A stretch of 64,000 nucleotides of DNA. It comes from Lasiodiplodia sp. COLG20 (lineage: Eukaryota; Ascomycota; Dothideomycetes; Botryosphaeriales; Botryosphaeriaceae). The notes under the pieces are model-generated. The model was not told the origin of the DNA and did no database searches. It worked only from the letters and a program-made list of their open reading frames with translations. The stretch covers positions 2,542,001 through 2,606,000 of the forward strand of contig VNWV01000004.1 in assembly GCA_009801085.1 (NCBI GenBank), written 5' to 3'. The position numbers were made by a program, and so were the translations under genes. This document shows positions 58,302 through 64,000 of this stretch, in pieces (the stretch's first letter is position 1; every line of letters starts with the position of its first letter).

Positions 58302-58360
58302 ACGGAGCCGTTGAAGTTGTCATCTGATCGTCCATGCCCCAGGCTTCAGCTCCTCCATGG
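58302..58360. repeat. Possible internally deleted hairpin-family copy
   Basis: CGGAGCCGTTGAAGTTGTC resembles a left arm and GGCTTCAGCTCCTCCATGG a right end; the latter matches copy 3's right flank with one extra T. The loop and inner arms would be lost. Resemblance only; chance is possible. Confidence 0.3.
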
Positions 58361-58460
58361 TTTTACGGTTTGCACTGGACAGTTTCGATCATGCACTGCT
58401 CATAACAGTTGACAAATCAGTTTGGACTTCTCGAAAGTTCTCTCTCGATGGTGGAGAGCT

Positions 58461-58520
58461 GGATCTATTGTCCGGATACGTTTGTCTAATTTTAAACCAC
58501 GTCCGGGTATTTGCAATATC
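58461..58520 (+). repeat. Diverged hairpin-family copy 5
   Basis: GGAGAGCTGGATCTATTGTC from 58453 aligns with GGGGAGCTGAAGCTATCGTC of copy 1 with four differences, and the following CGGA is shared. The interior TGTCTAATTTTAAA resembles the loop of the other copies, and a second GTCCGG follows at 58501. It is about 8 bases shorter between the two cores, and its arms no longer pair well. Confidence 0.55.
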
Positions 58521-58588
58521 ATGGACGAAGTTCGAACATCCTGTCGCCCACTGAGATTGTGCATTGCGTGTAACGTTAATAAGCAGAA

Positions 58589-58985
58589 GCCAAGGAATAG
58601 TGGGTCAGAGGTGATATGTACTATCAGCCCTCTGCACTTTCCAACATCCAATTGCCGTCCGCTAGGCACTTACGCGACTTGGGCCCTAGACAACGCGTGG
58701 AGCACCTAACCCACTATTATTCGTCACCAACTTAGATCCGTTATCCTTCCGCTATCCACATTTCTCGGCATCCCTCTTGGCAGCCTTCCGCTCTGCCGCG
58801 GGCCACATTGCCCGCGTGCGCAACACTCGTCATCTGAGGCGCTGATGTGATGCAGTCTGGGAGGAATGGAGCAGCGCATAGGCCGAAGCGCTTGACCCCG
58901 CCATGCGGTGTAACTCCAAGGACGGACGCTCAACGGGTAGCCGCACCCGGAGCTGCGCCTGCCAAGTCACCTTACCGGACTTGGC
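58589..58985. promoter_or_regulatory. Four PacC/Rim101-type GCCAAG sites upstream of ENA
   Basis: GCCAAG occurs at 58589 (+), 58776 (-), 58961 (+) and 58980 (-), all within 540 bases of the ENA start. GCCARG is the known core for the alkaline-pH regulator PacC. ENA pumps are commonly induced at alkaline pH. Confidence 0.45.
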
Positions 58986-59121
58986 GTCTGCCATTCCTGA
59001 GCCTCTTGCAGCTCCTCTGAGCTTTTAGTCTGCCTTTGCCCACCTACAACTCCCATTCTTTCTCTCGCCTCACCTACACACCTATTCCTCCCCCTCGTAT
59101 CACGCTTGCGACTCTCAATTG

Positions 59122-62100
59122 ATGACGAAAAATAACATCGAAGACGCCCTCGCTGGGCACGTTTCGGGCCAGGCCAACAAGCCATTGTCTCGTCCCGCCC
59201 ATTCTTTGACCTACGCGACCGTCACTGCCGAGATTGGCGCCAACCCAAGGGATGGACTCACCGCTGCCGAAGCCCAGAAGCGTATCCAAGAGTATGGCCG
59301 AAACGAGATCGGAGACGGTGGCGGAATCAACCCGGCGAAGATCCTCGCTCGCCAGGTCGTCAATGCAATGACTCTAGTTATGCGCACCATAGTCCATTGA
59401 GTGTTCAAGATGAAGAAAAGGCTGATCCAACTCCCAGGTGCTCGTCCTGGCCATGGCGGTCAGCTTTGCAATCAAGTCTTGGATTGAAGGCGGCGTCGTT
59501 GCGGCAATCGTGTGCTTGAATGGTATCACATCTCCGATCGTCACACCCTTTACTCTCTGGCTGACAGCTACGGTTTAGTCGTGATTGGATTCCTTCAAGA
59601 ATTCCAGGCCGAAAAGAACATGGATTCGCTCAGGTCTCTCAGCTCTCCAACCGCGAACGCAGTGAGGGATGGAAAGAACATCACTATTCCGACTGCCGAG
59701 ATCGTCCCAGGCGACATGGTTGAAATCAAAACAGGAGACACAGTTCCTGCCGACATTCGGTAAGTATTAAATATTATATCTGTTTAGTATGCAATGTCTA
59801 ATCAGTCTGTAGCTTGGTCGAAGCTGTCAACTTTGGTAATCCCAACCTCACCAGACTTTTGCGATCGATAATTGACATGATCAGAATGCGACGAGGCCTT
59901 ACTCACCGGCGAGTCTTTACCTGTCAGAAAAGATGCTGAGGCTTGTTTTCCCGATGACACGGGCCCAGGTGACCGCTTGAACGTTGCTTTCAGCTCGTCT
60001 ACCGTGACCAAAGGCAGAGCCAGAGGGATCGTTTTCGCCACCCGCATGCACACGGAGATTGGTGTGATTGCCGCTGCTCTCCGGACCAAGGATCACAAGC
60101 GCCGCCCTGTCAAGCGTAACTCGAGTGGCAAGGCTGGGCCTCACCGCTACGCCCAAGCATATGCCTTGACGGGCTTTGATGCTCTAGGGAGGTTTCTCGG
60201 TGTCAATGTGGGCACTCCTTTACAGCAGAAGCTGTCCTGGCTGGCCATATTCTTGCTTGGAATCGCCATTGTCTGCGCCATCATCGTCGTTGCTGCGAAC
60301 CGCTTCCGCAATGAACAAGAAATCATCATCTATGCCGTAGGCACTGGTCTCTCGATGATCCCAGCTTCCTTGATAGTCGTCTTAACGATCACCATGGCAG
60401 CTGGAACGAAGCGAATGGTAGAGAGAAACGTCATCGTCCGCAATCTCAAGGTACGTGACCTCGGCTGCCACAATCTACCTCAACCAATCTTGATAGCTGA
60501 CACTTGCTATTGCAAAGTCCCTCGAGGCCCTCGGAGCTGTAACCGATATCTGCTCGGATAAGACAGGCACGCTCACCCAAGGCAAGATGGTGGCCAAGAA
60601 GGCCTGGATCCCTTCGAAGGGTACGTTCGCGGTTGGAGAGTCCAACCATCCCTACGACCCAACCGACGGCATGCTGTTTTTCAAAACCAAGCAGCCACGC
60701 GATATCAAGACAGACGAAGACGAAAGCATTGAAGACGCAGCTACCTACGAGAAGCTTTTGCATCAGAACCCGAACTTGATCGAGTTTCTCAAGGTACCCA
60801 GCCTGGCCAATCTCGCGCACGTCCACCAAAGCGACGAGGGAACGTGGCACGCAAGAGGTGATCCAACCGAGATAGCTCTCCAGGTATTTGCATCTCGCTT
60901 TCAATTTAACAGGACCCGCTTCACGTCCGGCGATATCCCAGCTTGGAAGCAGATCGCCGAATTTCCGTTCGATTCCTCCATCAAGAAGATGTCAGTTATC
61001 TTCGAGGAGCACCAGACTGGAAAGAGATACGTTTTCACCAAAGGTGCTGTGGAACGAATCATTGACAGTTGTACGGACATCTACCTGGACGACATTGAAG
61101 CTGTTCCCGTCACTTCCGAGATCAAGGACAACATTATTGCGAATATGGAGGCTCTCGCTTCTCTTGGACTTCGTGTCCTGGCGCTGGCATCCCGCGAGTT
61201 CACTGGCGAGATCCAGGAAGGCGATGAGCAAGCCCGTACTGAGGCTGAGAACGGTTTGACGTTCCGTGGCTTGATAGGTATATGGCGCAGCCAAAGCATG
61301 GCAAGAAAAGCAAAACTAATCGGCGACTTAGGGATCTACGACCCACCGCGGCAAGAATCCGCACCTTCAGTCAGGCAGTGCCAGGAAGCCGGTATCGTTG
61401 TGCACATGCTCACGGGCGACCATCCCGGGACAGCGTCTGCGATTGCCGCTGAGGTTGGCATTTTACCTTCTCGCATGGATACCTTCAGCAAGGAAATGAC
61501 AGACGCGATGGTAATGACGGCTGCCCAATTCGACAAGCTCTCCGACGACGAAATCGATCAACTTCCGGTTCTTCCATTGGTTATCGCCCGCTGCTCTCCA
61601 ACTACCAAAGTCCGCATGATTGAGGCTCTTCACCGTCGTGGGAAATTCGCTGCAATGTAAGCACGGTCCACCCCCAAACGTCGACCTCCCCCCCTTCCCC
61701 CCTCCAAAAACAACAACCACTACACACACATCACACTACACTACACTACAGTATTTCCTTATGTCTATAAACTCTAGATTGGTATATACTAACCTGTGAA
61801 GGACTGGTGATGGCGTGAACGACTCCCCAAGTTTGAAGAGAGCAGACGTTGGTATCGCCATGGGCCAGGCGGGATCGGACGTAGCCAAGGAGGCGGCCGA
61901 CGTAGTCCTCTCGGATGACAATTTCGCGTCCATTCTCAATGCTATCGAAGAAGGCCGTCGGATGTTTGATAACATTCAAAAGTTCATCTTGCATCTGCTG
62001 GCTGAAAACGTGGCCCAGGCCGTCGTACTTTTGGTCGGCCTCGCTTTCAAGGATGGCCGTGGCCTCTCCGTCTATCCTCTGGCCCCTGTGGAAGTGATGT

Positions 62101-63007
62101 TTATCATCATGATTACGAGTTCGTCCCTCTCCGTCTTTAATAATACCCTAAGAATCGGCTTTCATGATATTCTCTACACTCAGAGCGACGGCTAACATAT
62201 TAAACCAAATTATTAGGTGGAATGCCAGATATGGGCTTGGGCTTCGAGAAAGCATGTGCAGGCATCATGGAAAGGCCGCCCCAAGACCTAAAGACCGGTG
62301 TCTTCACCCCTGAACTACTTTTGGACATGGTGGTATACGGGCTCTGGATTTCCGTCCTGTGCCTCGGGAGCTTCTCTCTTGTGCTATGGGGCTTTGGAGA
62401 TGGTAACCTCGGCGAAAACTGTAACAACAGCTACAGGAACAGCATGGGGGAGCCCATTTGCGACACCGTCTTCCGCGCACGCGCCACCACCTTTGCCTGC
62501 CTGACCTGGTTTGCGCTCTTCCTTGCCTGGGAGATGGTAGACATGCGCCGCAGCTTCTTCCGCATGCAACCAAACAGCAAGCGCTATTTCACCCAGTGGG
62601 CCCACGACGTCTGGCGCAACAAATTCCTTTTCTGGGCAATTATTGCGGGCTTCGTTACCATCTTCCCCACGTTATACATCCCGGTCATCAATCACGATGT
62701 GTTCCGCCACCAAGGCATCTCGTGGGAATGGGGTATTGTCTTCATCGCCGCCATGCTCTTCTTCGCGGGAGTCGAAGCATGGAAATGGGCCAAGCGCATC
62801 TACTTCCGCCGCAAAGAGGCAAAGGCAATGAAGGCTGGGCTACCACTTTCGCAGCAGACGACCCAGGCTTGCGACCCGGAGATGAAGATCTTCGCTCAGT
62901 ACGGTCTTCCGCTAAGCAATGCACTCACAGGCGACACTGCGCTGAGCAGTGAAAGAAGGCTTAGCAAGGCGGTTTCGTCCGATACCGAGGGTGTGAAGAG
63001 CCAATAA
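59122..63007 (+). CDS. ENA1: ENA-type sodium P-ATPase (P-type IID)
   Basis: ENA pumps export Na+ (and K+ or Li+) across the plasma membrane at high salt or alkaline pH. Nine exons (59122-59376, 59438-59522, 59579-59759, 59813-59835, 59885-60450, 60518-61277, 61332-61656, 61802-62118, 62217-63007) give 1100 residues, the usual length. Motifs: actuator LLTGESLPV, phosphorylation site [11 protein letters not shown] (Asp384), nucleotide-binding FTKGAVER, hinge MLTGDHPGT and [20 protein letters not shown]. Membrane helices surround these, including [20 protein letters not shown] before the P-domain. The 54-base intron at 61278 keeps the frame open if retained. Exon 4 is only 23 bases. In [13 protein letters not shown] a Cys stands where Thr is usual. 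Hairpin-family sequences lie on both sides. Confidence 0.96.
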
Positions 63008-63746
63008 CGAGAGCTAGCCGCTGCTGAGAAGCGGCGGCCTCGTGCTCTTCCCGGGCCGAGACTATGGGGGGCTTATGACGTTTGGTGAGCAGACGTCAAA
63101 GCGAGTGTGGTGGTGATGGTGCAGCTCAGAATGGGCAAAACAGCTTGTCTGACGAGCTCACCATCAAAGTACTCTCCTGAAGAGTGCTCAAAAGTGGAAC
63201 TTTTTTCCTATCTCGGTATCTCTTTTGTCTTCCTTTTGAAGGAAACTGGGTTTGATGTGGAACCCGAAAAGAGAACAACAAAAATTGGGTGGGAGAGACT
63301 TGTCTCTCAAGACGTGGACATTGATGAAGGCGCTCAACTCGCTCCCCTAAGGTATGGTATTTACCCCAAAGTGGCTCTCCATCAACTGGTGTGGCCGTCC
63401 GCTCCTTTTCCCCCTTTCCGTTCCTACACAACTATCGTTCAACTATGTAGTTCGGCACAGTGCGTCTCTCGTCACGAGCTTGCTGCCCAAGTATCAAGAT
63501 TGAGCTGTCTGCTCAGATGAGTATCACTAAGGACATAGATAGTTGATATTACAAATTGCAAATCTTTCTTCAATTATTGCTGCTGCTGACTGGATTGCTG
63601 TTGGATTTGCTGTGTTTACTCCAGGTCCGGAGTCACGAAACCCGCTCGAAAGGCCCGTCCGCGTATACTAACCATGCCAAAGCGCTCTAGAGGTATTTCA
63701 GCCAAATGCTGGCGCAAACTAATTTTCGCTCGTATCATGGGTAGTT

Positions 63747-63811
63747 GAAGCTATCGTCCTAACGTGAATGTTGAACTAAAAATTATACATTTACGTCCGG
63801 ACGAGAGCTTC
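63747..63811 (+). repeat. 65-base hairpin family, copy 4
   Basis: It begins GAAGCTATCGTCCTAACG and ends CGTCCGGACGAGAGCTTC. The arms pair at 21 of 25 positions around a 15-base loop. Outer flanks CATGGGTAGTT (from 63736) and CAACTGCCCCCAT extend the pairing. The left core is damaged (CCTAAC), as in copy 2, while the right core is intact. Confidence 0.85.
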
Positions 63812-63827
63812 AACTGCCCCCATATTG

Positions 63828-63844
63828 TTTTTTTTTTTTTTTTT
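63828..63844. repeat. Poly(T) tract beside hairpin copy 4
   Basis: Seventeen T residues, four bases beyond the outer right arm of hairpin copy 4. Confidence 0.8.
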
Positions 63845-64000
63845 GTAAGGAAAATTGCTAAAGCTAGGTCTCTATGGAGAAGGTTCTGCAAATGAGGGGA
63901 ATCAGCTGCAGAAATGCTGATGCTTTCAATGCACCATACTCGGCTACGGACCTGGTACATATCAGGTGCTAGCACTCCGCAGAGCGGAAGAGGAATGGTA

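Larger units (their letters stand above)
56886..59121. other. Long upstream region of the ENA gene
   Basis: 2.2 kb from the SET gene stop to the ENA start. Frames here are short and featureless. It contains a diverged hairpin copy (58461-58520), a possible deleted copy (58302-58360) and four GCCAAG sites listed separately. The last 100 bases before the ATG are pyrimidine-rich. Confidence 0.55.
63008..64000. other. Intergenic 3' of ENA with hairpin copy 4
   Basis: ENA 3' region to the right edge. A 137-codon frame near 63107-63520 has no recognisable content. Hairpin copy 4 and a 17-base T run lie at 63736-63844. The final 150 bases show no gene. Confidence 0.55.

Noticed and set aside
63107..63520. 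137-codon frame after ENA
   Set aside because: No motif or plausible start, and it lies within the likely ENA 3' region.

Overview
This 64 kb window looks like nuclear DNA of a filamentous ascomycete (Pezizomycotina, plausibly Dothideomycetes, although the class cannot be proven by eye). The genes are split by short GT-AG introns, mostly 50 to 110 bases. The gene set is fungal: an Mnn9 mannosyltransferase, a SUN-family wall protein, an ENA sodium ATPase, a copper-fist regulator and a Bzz1 with a C1 domain. No ribosomal or transfer RNA gene, CRISPR array, intact transposase or secondary-metabolite cluster was found.

Layout: bases 1-8644 hold no gene I can support. Then come ARP2 (-), BZZ1 (-), DBP5 (+), a DUF202 membrane protein (+), two proteins with mitochondrial-type leaders (-,-), MNN9 (+), a copper-fist transcription factor (+), RPL5 (+), a large leucine-rich-repeat protein (+), an orphan zinc-knuckle/RGG protein (-), a small orphan protein (+), an EFM7-like methyltransferase (-), a SUN-family wall protein (-), a secreted amidase (+), a peroxiredoxin-like protein (+), a glutathione-dependent formaldehyde dehydrogenase (+), a SET-domain protein (+) and an ENA-type P-ATPase (+). 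Exon structures were rebuilt by hand. In every multi-exon model the exon lengths sum to a multiple of three and the family motifs read through the junctions.

Most genes are unrelated housekeeping functions. The clearest functional link is ARP2 next to BZZ1, two parts of cortical actin-patch assembly, arranged head to tail.

The most unusual feature is a dispersed family of hairpins. Four copies (35294, 49594, 55329, 63747) are each exactly 65 bases: a 25-base arm, a 15-base loop and a 25-base complementary arm. A fifth, diverged copy lies at 58461 and a possible deleted one at 58302. All are intergenic. Copy 55329 differs from copy 35294 at six arm positions yet pairs perfectly, so both arms have changed together. 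Each good arm contains the 10-base palindrome CGTCCGGACG. A different 66-base hairpin lies at 7716-7781. These may be miniature foldback elements or structured regulatory sites; I do not recognise the family.
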